NCBI RefSeq assembly: GCF_019972155.1
Contig: NZ_BOVL01000010.1
Coordinates: 346,183 to 410,182 of the forward strand
Length of the DNA stretch: 64,000 bases
Reading direction: 5' to 3'
Source of the DNA: Bradyrhizobium sp. RD5-C2
Lineage (GTDB): Bacteria; Pseudomonadota; Alphaproteobacteria; Rhizobiales; Xanthobacteraceae
The translations under genes and the position numbers were made by a program. Of the stretch, positions 43,927 through 52,058 are shown one piece after another (position 1 is the stretch's first letter; each line of letters opens with the position of its first letter). Below the pieces are notes generated by a model, which searched no databases, was not told the origin of the DNA, and worked only from the letters and a program-made list of their open reading frames with translations.

Positions 43927-45516
43927 TCAGCCGGTCTTGTCGACGTTCCAGAACAACGGCACCGGCGCGCGGACGACGTCCTTCAGCGCCCTCCGCGTCG
44001 CGGCCGGCTGGTTGTACTGGCCGGTCGGGACGTGCGTGACCACCTCGTAGGCACGCGCCTGGATCTTGTCAGCCAGCGCCTTCTGGTCCGGCGGCGCCGC
44101 GGTGCGGGCAAAGCCGTCGCGCAGCCGCTCCAACTCGGCGTCCTCGACCCAGCCGAAGAAGCCGCCATTCTTGCCCTTGCCGTTGACGCAGGCATTGCCG
44201 ATCGGGTTGACGAGATCGGCGCTGGCCCAGGTCGAATGGTACAGCGACCAGCCGCCCTCGGCCGGCATCGACTGCTTGGCGCGCCGTGCCACCACCGAGC
44301 CCCAGTCCATCGCCAGCAGGTTGACGTTCATCCCGATCGAACGCAGCGCCTCCGCCGTGACCGTGCCGAGCGCGGTGATGATCGGGGCGTCGGTCGCATG
44401 CAGGATCGTGATCGGCTCGCCCTTGTAGCCGCCTTGCTTGAGCAGATCGTTGGCTTTTGCCGTGTCGGACTTGGTCGACCAGCCGACCGCGCTTTCGAAC
44501 GGCGTACCGGCGATGAAGATCGCGGGCGTGACCTTGTAGTAGTCGGGATTGCCGATCTGGGTGTCGAGCCAGTCCTTCTGGTTCACGGCGTGCAGCACCG
44601 CCTGGCGGATCTCCGGCCGGTCGAACGGCGGAACCAGCCAGTTCATCCGGCACATGCCGGAGAAGCCGAGCGTGTTGTAATCGGTCAGCTCGACATTCGA
44701 GGCGCGCGCGATCATCGGATGATGGTCGTGCGGCGGCACCTCGAAATAGTCGATCTCGTCGTTCAGCAGCGCATTGGTCGCGATCTGGAAGTCCGGCACG
44801 CTGATCCATTCGTAGCGGCCGATCTTGACGATCTTGCCGCCGCCGGTGCCATCAGACGGCTCGTCGCGCGAAACATAGTCCGGATTTCTCTCGTAGGCGG
44901 CCTTGACGCCTGGCTGGAATTCCGCGGTCACGAAGCGGAACGGCCCGGAGCCGAGATGATCCGTGATCGCCTGGTCCGCGGGCGTTGCGGCAATCCGCGC
45001 CGGCACGATGAAGGGCACGTTGGCGGTCGGCTTGCCGAGCGCTGCCAGCACGAAGCCGCACGGCTCCTTCAGCACCATGCGGAAGGTCCGCTCGTCGACC
45101 GCCTTCAGCTCCGCGACGAATTCGAACAGCTTCTGACCCATCGTATCGCGCCTGGCCCAGCGCAGCAGCGAGGGGATCACGTCGGCCGACGTCACCGCGC
45201 TGCCGTCATGGAATTTGAGGCCGGGCCGCAGGCGGAACGTATAGGTCAGGCTGTCGGCGGAGACCTCCCAGGCTTCGACCATCTGCGGCTTGATCTCGAA
45301 TTTCGAGTTGGTCGAGAACAGCGTGTCGTAGATCATGTAGCCGTGGTTACGTGCGGTCCACGCTGTCGTCATGATCGGATCGGTGGCGCGCAGTGGTGCG
45401 TGCATGACCGCCGTGATCGTCTTTGTGCTGGCGCGTGCAATGGGTGGCATTGTAATGCCGAGGCCTGCGCCCGCGCCGATCTGCAGGAGACGGCGGCGGT
45501 TGATCGATGGTCCCAT
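43927..45516 (-). CDS. ABC transporter substrate-binding protein, family 5 (oligopeptide/dipeptide type)
   Basis: Large periplasmic binding protein (529 aa) of the DppA/OppA family. The N-terminus has a twin-arginine signal (INRRRLLQIGAGAGLGITMPPIARA). The body includes the TYTFRLRPGLKFHDGSAVTSADV motif characteristic of this family. The start is the ATG ending at 45516, with GGGGGA before it. No permease or ATPase genes of this transporter class are nearby. It is 22 bp downstream of the beta-lactamase-fold hydrolase gene, so it may capture peptides, oligoamides or gamma-glutamyl compounds for the same pathway. Confidence 0.9.
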   Translation of the reverse strand: MGPSINRRRLLQIGAGAGLGITMPPIARASTKTITAVMHAPLRATDPIMTTAWTARNHGYMIYDTLFSTNSKFEIKPQMVEAWEVSADSLTYTFRLRPGLKFHDGSAVTSADVIPSLLRWARRDTMGQKLFEFVAELKAVDERTFRMVLKEPCGFVLAALGKPTANVPFIVPARIAATPADQAITDHLGSGPFRFVTAEFQPGVKAAYERNPDYVSRDEPSDGTGGGKIVKIGRYEWISVPDFQIATNALLNDEIDYFEVPPHDHHPMIARASNVELTDYNTLGFSGMCRMNWLVPPFDRPEIRQAVLHAVNQKDWLDTQIGNPDYYKVTPAIFIAGTPFESAVGWSTKSDTAKANDLLKQGGYKGEPITILHATDAPIITALGTVTAEALRSIGMNVNLLAMDWGSVVARRAKQSMPAEGGWSLYHSTWASADLVNPIGNACVNGKGKNGGFFGWVEDAELERLRDGFARTAAPPDQKALADKIQARAYEVVTHVPTGQYNQPAATRRALKDVVRAPVPLFWNVDKTG

Positions 45517-45538
45517 GATGTCCCCCCGTCGCAAGCCG

Positions 45539-46741
45539 TCAGGCCTGGCCGGCAAGTCTGGCCGCGATCGCGCGATAGCCGCGCATCCACATGTGGTCGA
45601 GATCGAGATCCATCGGCAGCGGCTGCGAGGAGACGCGCGCGATCACCGTCTCGCTAACCGGGTCGATGTAGATCCACTGGCCGTGGATACCGACCGCAGC
45701 AAACGGCGTTTCGCGCCTGTCGAGCGTGTACCACTTGTTGCGGTAGTTTCCGTTCGGAAACACCTTGGTCAGGTCTCCGCGCGACCAGGCCTCGGCATTG
45801 CCGTTCTGCCTGATGTCGTCGACCCACCAGCCAGGCACCACCTGCCGTCCGTTGCTGATGCCGTGATTGCGCATCATCTCGCCGAAACGGGCGAGATCGC
45901 GCAGTGTTGCGCAGATGCCGCCGGCGACGCGCGCCGCGCCGCGCGAATCGACGGCGATGTAGGCATCGTGCTCGGCGCCCATCGGCTGCCACAGATATTG
46001 CGCGAGGATTTTCGCGTAGGACACACCGCAAGCGCGCTCATAGACCCAGCCCAGCACGTCGGTGTTGGTCGAGACGTAGTGGAAGGTTTGCCCATGCGGC
46101 GTGCCATTCGGCCGCAGCGTGCGCAGATAGTCGCGCAGATTGCTCGGCGGCACGGTCGGGTCCGGTGGCTCCCAGCCGGTCGCGCGCCGGTAGTTCATGA
46201 CGTCGCCGTCGCGCGCCATGTAGTCCTCGTCGAAGCGGATGCCGACGCTCATGTCGAGCAGGTGGCGCACCGTGCAGCCGCCGCCATAGACCGATCCCTC
46301 CATCTCCGGGATATAGCGCGTCACCGGCGCGTCGGGATCGAGCTTGCCGTGATCGGCCAGGATGCCGCCGAGCGTTCCGGCGACCGACTTGCTCACCGAG
46401 AAGATCAGATGCGGGGTGTCCGGCGTCAGGCCGTGGGCATACCATTCGAAGGCGACCTGTCCGCGATGCGACACGACGATGCCGTCGGTGTGGCTTGCGC
46501 GCAGGGCCTGGCCGACGCCGATCGTCTCGCCGCGCGGGTCAGCGAAGCTGACGTCGTCGACATAGCGCGGCGCAAAGGACAGCGGCGCCGGCGTCGAGGC
46601 GCGCGGGATGTTGGCGGTGGGTAGCAGCTCGCGGACGTTGCGGAATGCCCACTCGCTGAACGGGTGCTGACGCCAGTTGGCGAGCGTGACTTGTTCGTCG
46701 GCCGCCGACGGGAAGGCGGCCATGATGCGACGCGAATTCAT
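45539..46741 (-). CDS. Serine hydrolase of beta-lactamase fold (6-aminohexanoate-dimer hydrolase-like)
   Basis: A 400-residue penicillin-binding-protein-type serine hydrolase. The SxxK motif is SVSK at 115-118, followed by a YxN-type segment in FHYVSTNTDVLGW. Overall pattern (GQVAFEWYAHGLTPDTPHLIFSVSKS) matches NylB-like enzymes that cut linear amide oligomers such as 6-aminohexanoate dimer. No signal peptide is evident. The start at 46741 is uncertain, as the ribosome site is weak and MAAFPS at 46723 is possible. It is divergent from the LuxR gene and heads a two-gene operon with the family 5 binding protein. Confidence 0.85.
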   Translation of the reverse strand: MNSRRIMAAFPSAADEQVTLANWRQHPFSEWAFRNVRELLPTANIPRASTPAPLSFAPRYVDDVSFADPRGETIGVGQALRASHTDGIVVSHRGQVAFEWYAHGLTPDTPHLIFSVSKSVAGTLGGILADHGKLDPDAPVTRYIPEMEGSVYGGGCTVRHLLDMSVGIRFDEDYMARDGDVMNYRRATGWEPPDPTVPPSNLRDYLRTLRPNGTPHGQTFHYVSTNTDVLGWVYERACGVSYAKILAQYLWQPMGAEHDAYIAVDSRGAARVAGGICATLRDLARFGEMMRNHGISNGRQVVPGWWVDDIRQNGNAEAWSRGDLTKVFPNGNYRNKWYTLDRRETPFAAVGIHGQWIYIDPVSETVIARVSSQPLPMDLDLDHMWMRGYRAIAARLAGQA

Positions 46742-46801
46742 TCTTGATCCAGCAATGACATTGGGAGGTGTGCGAAAGTTCCGCGTCGGTCGCGTTGCCC
46801 G

Positions 46802-46823
46802 CAATCAACCGGATGGTGGAGGG
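46802..46823. promoter_or_regulatory. Candidate shared operator, site A
   Basis: CAATCAACC (46802-46810), GGAT, GGTGGAGGG (46815-46823) in the divergent gap between the NylB-like gene and the LuxR gene. The left arm is the complement of the right arm seen at 49611, and the right arm matches sites at 47889 and 51930. Confidence 0.5.
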
Positions 46824-46831
46824 GGTTATCA

Positions 46832-46849
46832 GGTTACTCCGGCGTAACC
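46832..46849. promoter_or_regulatory. GGTTAC-N6-GTAACC inverted repeat
   Basis: A perfect 6-bp inverted repeat, GGTTAC (46832-46837) and GTAACC (46844-46849), spaced by TCCGGC, centred 125 bp before the LuxR start and 99 bp before the NylB-like start. It looks like a dimer-binding operator. It is distinct from the ACC-N4-GGT motif 9 bp away. Confidence 0.45.
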
Positions 46850-46965
46850 GTTTCCGGGATGTGTGTTTGGCCCGCAATTTGCTTGACTACGCCTTGCGTC
46901 TGCCCCAGCGTGCCGGCCATGCGACGCGCAGACGTTCGCCATCGGGAAACATCGGGAGGTAGGTC

Positions 46966-47640
46966 ATGATCGCGCTTCTGGGCCGACCGGATCCGGCGAC
47001 CACACAGGCCATTCAGTTCGCACGGGGGATTCTCGAGGGCTCGGCAACCGCGTTCTACGAGGTCGACGGCAATCTGACCCTCAACCGCTTCGTGCTCTCT
47101 AGCAACGTCCCGCCGAGTTTCCACGACCAGTATCTTGCGGGCATGAACCGGCTCGATCCGTTGCATCCGCGCTCCGCGAGCAACCGGCCGATTGCCCGGC
47201 TGAGCGTCGCGCTCAACCAGTGCGCATCGCAAGAGGCGGCGACCTACCGTGCCTTCGCCGGCCAGTGCGGCGTCGCCGACATGATCGAGTTCTTCTTCCG
47301 CCGCAACGACCGGATCGTGGCCGGAATGAGCGTGCTCTGGGCGCCGGGCTGCGCGATCCCCGACGGCAGCATGCACATTGCCGAGAAAATCCACGATTAC
47401 CTCGAATTCAACCTGACCAGCCGCTTGTCGTCGAACGCCGACGAGCCGGCGCGCTACGGGCTGACCTCGCGCGAGATGGAAGTGGTCGAGCTGCTGTGCT
47501 GCGGCCGCACCAACCGCGAGATCGGCGAGTGCCTGAGCATCGGTCTTGCGACGGTGAAGACTCACCTGATCCATATCTTCGAGAAGCTCGGCGTCGAGAC
47601 CCGCTCCGCCGTCGTCGCGCTGATGTCGCGGCCGCATTGA
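46966..47640 (+). CDS. LuxR-family transcriptional regulator
   Basis: A 224-residue regulator with a C-terminal LuxR helix-turn-helix (YGLTSREMEVVELLCCGRTN, then NREIGECLSIGLATVKTHLIHIFEKLGV). The N-terminal 150 residues form an unassigned ligand-binding domain, with FYEVDGNLTLNRFVLSSNVPPSFHDQYLAG reminiscent of a GAF/autoinducer-like fold. There is no luxI gene in the window and no receiver domain, so it is probably a metabolite-responsive LuxR. GGGAGG precedes the ATG. Shared inverted repeats near it and before ggt and the amidohydrolase suggest it controls this region. Confidence 0.88.
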   Translation: MIALLGRPDPATTQAIQFARGILEGSATAFYEVDGNLTLNRFVLSSNVPPSFHDQYLAGMNRLDPLHPRSASNRPIARLSVALNQCASQEAATYRAFAGQCGVADMIEFFFRRNDRIVAGMSVLWAPGCAIPDGSMHIAEKIHDYLEFNLTSRLSSNADEPARYGLTSREMEVVELLCCGRTNREIGECLSIGLATVKTHLIHIFEKLGVETRSAVVALMSRPH

Positions 47641-47659
47641 GGGCCGGCTCTTTCCTCCC

Positions 47660-47781
47660 GTCGTCCCGGCGAAGGCCGGGACCCATAACCACAGGGTTGT
47701 GTTGGTACGGAAAGATGTGGCCCCAGCGTCGCGCAACAATCACCTTCGGTGGTAATGGGTCCCGGCCTTCGCCGGGACGAC
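47660..47781. repeat. 122-bp element with 27-bp perfect terminal inverted repeats
   Basis: Positions 47660-47686 and 47755-47781 are exact reverse complements over 27 bp. Each arm contains its own hairpin, CCCGGC-GAAG-GCCGGG or its complement. This type of repeat is familiar from Bradyrhizobium intergenic regions and resembles a small non-coding mobile or palindromic element. It fills part of the 356-bp gap between luxR and ggt. Confidence 0.8.
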
Positions 47782-47875
47782 GCCGAGTTTGTTGCACGGC
47801 CTGTGGGTCAAGCATCCGCATTCTCGTGACATGATCTGTCCGAGCTTCGCTATTCGCTTCGCTCGCGCGTTCACC

Positions 47876-47897
47876 CGCTCCACCGTTAGGTGGATTG
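47876..47897. promoter_or_regulatory. Candidate shared operator, site B
   Basis: TCCACC (47879-47884), GTTA, GGTGGA (47889-47894), with the right arm extending to GGTGGATTG. It lies 100 bp before the ggt start. Same motif as the sites at 46802 and 51917. Confidence 0.5.
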
Positions 47898-47996
47898 CCG
47901 CTCACCGCGCGGCCGGCAGAGAATCCCCCAAGGACCGGTGTCGTTTTCGACAATGTTGGCGAGCGGCTGCCGCTCACGAACATTGAAGGATTCGAC

Positions 47997-49574
47997 ATGC
48001 GTGATTTCATGGCCATCGGCCGCTCGGTGGCGGTTGCGGAGCGGGGCATGGCCGCGACCTCGCACCCGCAGGCGACGCTTGCCGCGGTCGAGATGTTGAA
48101 GGCCGGTGGCAATGCCGTCGATGCCGCGGTAGCCGCGGTGGCGCTGCAGGGCGTGGTCGAGCCGCAGATGTCCGGGATCGGCGGCGACTGCTTTGCGCTG
48201 TATTCGCCCAAGGCCGGCGAGCCGATCGCGCTGAACGGCTCGGGCCGCACGCCCGCCGGCACTGATACTGAAAAATATGCCGGCGGCGGCGCGCGCGACA
48301 TTCCGCCGACCGCGCCCGAGTCTGTGACCGTGCCGGGCGCCATCGACGCATGGTGCAGGCTGGTCGCCGATCACGGCAGCAGGTCGCTGGAGGAGATCTT
48401 CCGGCCGGCGATCGCTGCGGCCGAGCAGGGCTTTTGCGTGACACCGCGCGTCGCGGAAGACTGGCGCCGCTTCCGGGCGCGGATCGAGATCGACGCCAAT
48501 GCCGCTGCGCAATTCCTTCCCGGCGGCAAGGCGCCTGAGGTCGGCGACATCCGCACGCAGCCTGCGCTTGGCCGGACCCTGCACCGGATCGCGCAGCACG
48601 GGCGCGAGGCGTTCTACGCAGGCGAGGCCGCCGACGAGATGGCCGGCATCCTGCGTGGATTGGGTGGTGCCCACAGCACCGAGGATTTCGCCGCGCAGAG
48701 CTCGGACTACGTGCGGCCGATCTCGGCGCGCTACCATGATCATGACGTGATCGAGTGCCCGCCGAACGGGCAGGGCCTGGCGGCGCTGATGATCCTGCGG
48801 ACACTCGCCGGCTTCGATGTCGGCACGCTGGCGCAGGCCGATCGGATCCATTTGCTGGCCGAAGCGACCAAGGCGGCCTACCGCGCGCGCGATGCCTTCT
48901 TCTGCGATCCCTCGACCAGCAAGGTCGATCCGGCCGCATTCCTTGCCGAAGACTATATCGGGAGGATCCGCAGCAAGATCGACATGAGCCGCGCCTCCGC
49001 GCCCGCGATCTGGGACGATATCGAGCATCGCGACACCGTCTATGTCACGGTGGTCGACCGCGACCTCAACGCCGTCTCGCTGATCAATTCGCTGTTCTAT
49101 CCGTTCGGCAGCGGCATCTACGCGCCGAAGTCCGGCATCCTGCTGCACAACCGTGGTTGGAGCTTCCGCGCCAGGCCCGGACACCTCAATTCGCTCGGGC
49201 CGCGCAAGCGCCCGATGCACACCATCATTCCGGGCCTGCTGCGCAAGGACGGCAAGACCGTGATGTCGTTCGGGGTGATGGGCGGGCACTACCAGGCCGC
49301 CGGCCATGCCAATCTGCTGTCGAACATCTTCGATCTGAAGATGGACATCCAGGCCGCCGCCGAGGCACCGCGCTCGTTTGCCTTCGACGGCGCGCTGTCG
49401 CTGGAGACGACGATATCGCCAGCGATCCGCGACGATCTTCGCGCCCGCGGCCACGATGCCCGCTTCTCCGAGGAGCCGATCGGCGGCTGCCAGGCGATCC
49501 GCATCGACCATGCGCGCGGCGTTCTGCTCGGCGCCTCCGACCATCGCAAGGACGGGCTCGCACTCGGTTTCTAG
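47997..49574 (+). CDS. ggt: Gamma-glutamyltransferase family protein
   Basis: Ntn-hydrolase of 525 residues that cleaves gamma-glutamyl amides or transfers the glutamyl group after self-processing. The predicted nucleophile is Thr347 in DTVYVTVVD, followed by [46 protein letters not shown] near the start and [13 protein letters not shown] are also typical. No signal peptide is visible from the ATG at 47997 (GAAGGA just upstream), so it looks cytoplasmic, unlike E. coli GGT. The frame is open back to 47895. Near the NylB-like hydrolase and family 5 binding protein it may free amines or amino acids from gamma-glutamyl conjugates. Confidence 0.9.
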   Translation: MRDFMAIGRSVAVAERGMAATSHPQATLAAVEMLKAGGNAVDAAVAAVALQGVVEPQMSGIGGDCFALYSPKAGEPIALNGSGRTPAGTDTEKYAGGGARDIPPTAPESVTVPGAIDAWCRLVADHGSRSLEEIFRPAIAAAEQGFCVTPRVAEDWRRFRARIEIDANAAAQFLPGGKAPEVGDIRTQPALGRTLHRIAQHGREAFYAGEAADEMAGILRGLGGAHSTEDFAAQSSDYVRPISARYHDHDVIECPPNGQGLAALMILRTLAGFDVGTLAQADRIHLLAEATKAAYRARDAFFCDPSTSKVDPAAFLAEDYIGRIRSKIDMSRASAPAIWDDIEHRDTVYVTVVDRDLNAVSLINSLFYPFGSGIYAPKSGILLHNRGWSFRARPGHLNSLGPRKRPMHTIIPGLLRKDGKTVMSFGVMGGHYQAAGHANLLSNIFDLKMDIQAAAEAPRSFAFDGALSLETTISPAIRDDLRARGHDARFSEEPIGGCQAIRIDHARGVLLGASDHRKDGLALGF

Positions 49575-49597
49575 GGACAAACCAGGTTACCTCGACG

Positions 49598-49619
49598 GTA
49601 TCGTTCTAACGGTTGATTG
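49598..49619. promoter_or_regulatory. Candidate shared operator half-site, site D
   Basis: GGTTGATTG at 49611-49619 is the exact complement of the left arm of site A and one base different from GGTGGATTG of sites B and C. The left arm is degenerate. It lies about 50 bp before the start of the AraC-type gene. Confidence 0.35.
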
Positions 49620-49665
49620 TTACCGCCCTCCGCGCCCACCAAGCTGGATGCTGGGGGAGTGCATC

Positions 49666-50661
49666 ATGAGCGACAAGCGCGCCGCGGCCGACATGGCCGG
49701 CGTGTCGATCGTCGAGTCGGTCGATGCGAACGACTATGCCGGTCGTATGAGCGGCTGGAACATGCGGATGGACCAGGTGTCGTCGGGAAGGTTTGCCGGG
49801 CGCCTCGTGATGATCCGCCTTCGCGGTCTGGAGATCGTCCGGGAGACGACGACGCAGGCCCTGCTCAAGCAAGACTCTGCCTGGCCGGATGCACTCGTCT
49901 TCAGCCTGCCGCTCGCGATATCCAATCCCGGATACTACAACGGCCGTCCGCTGGAGTTTCCGCAGCTCTTGCTGAGCGACGGCGCAAACCTGCTGCCGTT
50001 GCTGACGTCGACGCGGGTCGACGTCGTGTCGGTTGCGGTCGCCCGCGATCGGCTGTTTTCATGCCTGGATGGGCTCGGCGAGACCCGCGCCGCCGACTTC
50101 ATCGCGGGACTTCGCGGGCAGCAGCACTTCTTCAGCGGACCCGGGCTCGTCGGTCTTCAGCATGGCCTTCGCCGGCTCTGCGATCAGGGCGAGCGGCTGG
50201 GACCGGCGCTCGGGTTCGAGCACGTGCGCAGTTCGCTTCAAGACACCCTCGTCGATGCGTTGGCCGACGTCTTGTCGGAGAACGACCGGACCGACGTTCG
50301 CAGCTGCACCGCACAAAAGTAGACGGTCGATCGCATCCGCGAATATGTGTTCGAGCGGGTCGAGGATCCGCCGCGCATCGCCGAACTCTGCCGTCATGTC
50401 GGCATCAGCCGCAGGACGCTGCAAGGATGCTTTCAGGACGCGCTCGGGCTGACGCCGTTGCAATATCTGCGCACGCTGCGGCTGAACGCGGTGCGCCGCG
50501 AGCTCCGTGCGCTTGCCGCGACCGGCCAGCCGGTCTCGATCGGCGACGTCGCGGCGCGGTGGGGCTTTTGGCACTGGAGCCGCTTCACCGAAAATTATCG
50601 GCAGCTGTTCGGCGAGCTGCCCTCGCACACCGTGCAGCGTGTCGCATCCGCCTCACGCTAG
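49666..50661 (+). pseudogene. AraC-family regulator interrupted by an in-frame amber codon
   Basis: ATG 49666 opens a frame of 218 codons that ends at TAG 50320-50322 after CTAQK. The same frame continues without a gap from TVDRIREYVFERVEDPP through a full AraC DNA-binding domain (IAELCRHVGISRRTLQGCF, then IGDVAARWGFWHWSRFTENYRQLFGELPS) to a stop at 50659-50661. The N-terminal half resembles the sensing domain of AraC regulators of amine or ethanolamine pathways. A single nonsense change, for example from CAG, explains the structure, so the change is probably recent or a sequencing error. GGGGGAG precedes the start. If real, the N-terminal fragment lacks DNA binding. Confidence 0.85.
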
Positions 50662-50809
50662 GAATATTCACTGCACGGTGGTTGCTTCTGCCGATTCCGG
50701 ATAACGCCGGTTGAAATCCCCTTCCTAGATTTCGCCCGCTCCGCGCGGAGCCTGCACGATCGATCGTCGATCGCAATGCAGCGCAGCGCGGTGGGGACAA
50801 GGGGGCTAC

Positions 50810-51811
50810 ATGACAACACATCGAAAGATTGCCATTGCCGTGCTGATCGTGGCGAGTGCGGGTGCAACATCGGCCAATGCGTACGAGTTCGGTTCTCCCG
50901 GTTGGGCGCAGAAGCCGGGCATCACGCTTGGCGGAGGCACGGCCGGCACGCCGCCGCCCGGACTTTACAGCTTCAATCAGGTCTTCACCTATCAGGCGAA
51001 CATCGTCGGCCCGGGTGCGCCCAACGTCGGTGGCGCGTCGACGCCGGTCCACGCCGCCGTCGAAGCATCCGGTCTGTTGTGGGTGCCGGGCTGGACGTTC
51101 CTCGGCGCGACGTATGACGCGGTGATCGTGCAGCCCTGGATCATGGCCGATGTCGGCGGGCCGATTAATGTCCAGCAGGCCGGGATGCACAACACCTTCA
51201 TCGTGCCGGGGGAGTTGAGTTGGAAGCTCGGCGACAGCGGCTTCTTCGTCAAGACCGGCCTCGGCATGTATGTGCCGAACGGGTCGATCAGCGGTCCGTC
51301 CGGCCTGAACAATGTCGGCAATCCCTGGTGGACGTTCCAGCCCGAGCTGGTCGTGTCCTACCTGAAGGACGGCTGGAATCTCACGGCCAATCTGTACCAT
51401 GAGATCAATACCAGGAACTCGATCACCGGCTATCGCTCGGGCGACGTCTTCCACGCCGAGTTCACCGCCGCCAAGACGATCGGCAACTGGACCTTCGGGC
51501 CGATCGCCTACTATGCGGGGCAGGTGACCGGCGATACGTCGAGCGCGTTCTACAACGGCGCGATCAACGTCAATCGGTACAACATCTGGGCCGGCGGCGG
51601 CCTGGTCGGCTACAATTTCGGACCGGCCGCGCTGACGGTCTGGGCGACGCATGAGTTCTCCTCGAACGCCTCCGGCGGCACCGCGGGCCCGCCCGGAATC
51701 GATACCGCGTCGATCACCAAGGGCTACTCGGTGTTCGCCAATCTGAGCTTCCGGTTGTGGGCGCCGGACGAGCCGGCGACGCCGCCAAAACGTCCGATGT
51801 TCACCAAGTAG
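50810..51811 (+). CDS. Outer-membrane beta-barrel protein (phenol/meta-pathway transporter-like)
   Basis: A 333-residue exported protein with a Sec signal peptide (cleavage after ANA at 22-24) and alternating aromatic/polar strands throughout, for example AELVVSYLKDGWNLTANLYHE-like patches and a terminal YSVFANLSFRLW. It resembles the Phenol_MetA_deg family of outer-membrane proteins linked to uptake of hydrophobic or amine substrates. The C-terminus ends in MFTK rather than a terminal aromatic, but the strand before it does end in FRLW. It follows the interrupted AraC gene and precedes the amidohydrolase gene. Confidence 0.75.
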   Translation: MTTHRKIAIAVLIVASAGATSANAYEFGSPGWAQKPGITLGGGTAGTPPPGLYSFNQVFTYQANIVGPGAPNVGGASTPVHAAVEASGLLWVPGWTFLGATYDAVIVQPWIMADVGGPINVQQAGMHNTFIVPGELSWKLGDSGFFVKTGLGMYVPNGSISGPSGLNNVGNPWWTFQPELVVSYLKDGWNLTANLYHEINTRNSITGYRSGDVFHAEFTAAKTIGNWTFGPIAYYAGQVTGDTSSAFYNGAINVNRYNIWAGGGLVGYNFGPAALTVWATHEFSSNASGGTAGPPGIDTASITKGYSVFANLSFRLWAPDEPATPPKRPMFTK

Positions 51812-51916
51812 CGCACGCGCCGGCGTACAGCACCGGACGGAGAAAAGGGGAGCTGCGTCGATCGCGCGGCTCCCCGACGGCTGCCCGTTTCCGCCTGTTG
51901 AATCCGTCAGGCCGTA

Positions 51917-51938
51917 GCATCCACCGGATGGTGGATTG
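51917..51938. promoter_or_regulatory. Candidate shared operator, site C
   Basis: ATCCACC (51919-51925), GGAT, GGTGGAT (51930-51936): a perfect 7-bp inverted repeat with right-arm extension GGTGGATTG. It lies about 120 bp before the amidohydrolase start, in a 247-bp gap otherwise without features. Best-preserved copy of the motif. Confidence 0.55.
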
Positions 51939-52058
51939 TTCCCGACGCTGACATGCCGAACCCTTGTCATCATGCCGGCGCCGTACGCGGTTCCGACCTG
52001 TGCACCGCACGGCGAAGGCTGATCGCTCCGGACTTTCCCAATCGAGAAGTTGCTCCGT

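Noticed and set aside
45370..46624. Long plus-strand open frame opposite the binding-protein and NylB-like genes
   Set aside because: It is antisense to two well-supported genes and has no conserved motif.
50699..50718. A further copy of the shared operator before the outer-membrane protein gene
   Set aside because: GGTTGA is present near 50709, but the left arm and spacing do not fit the other sites.
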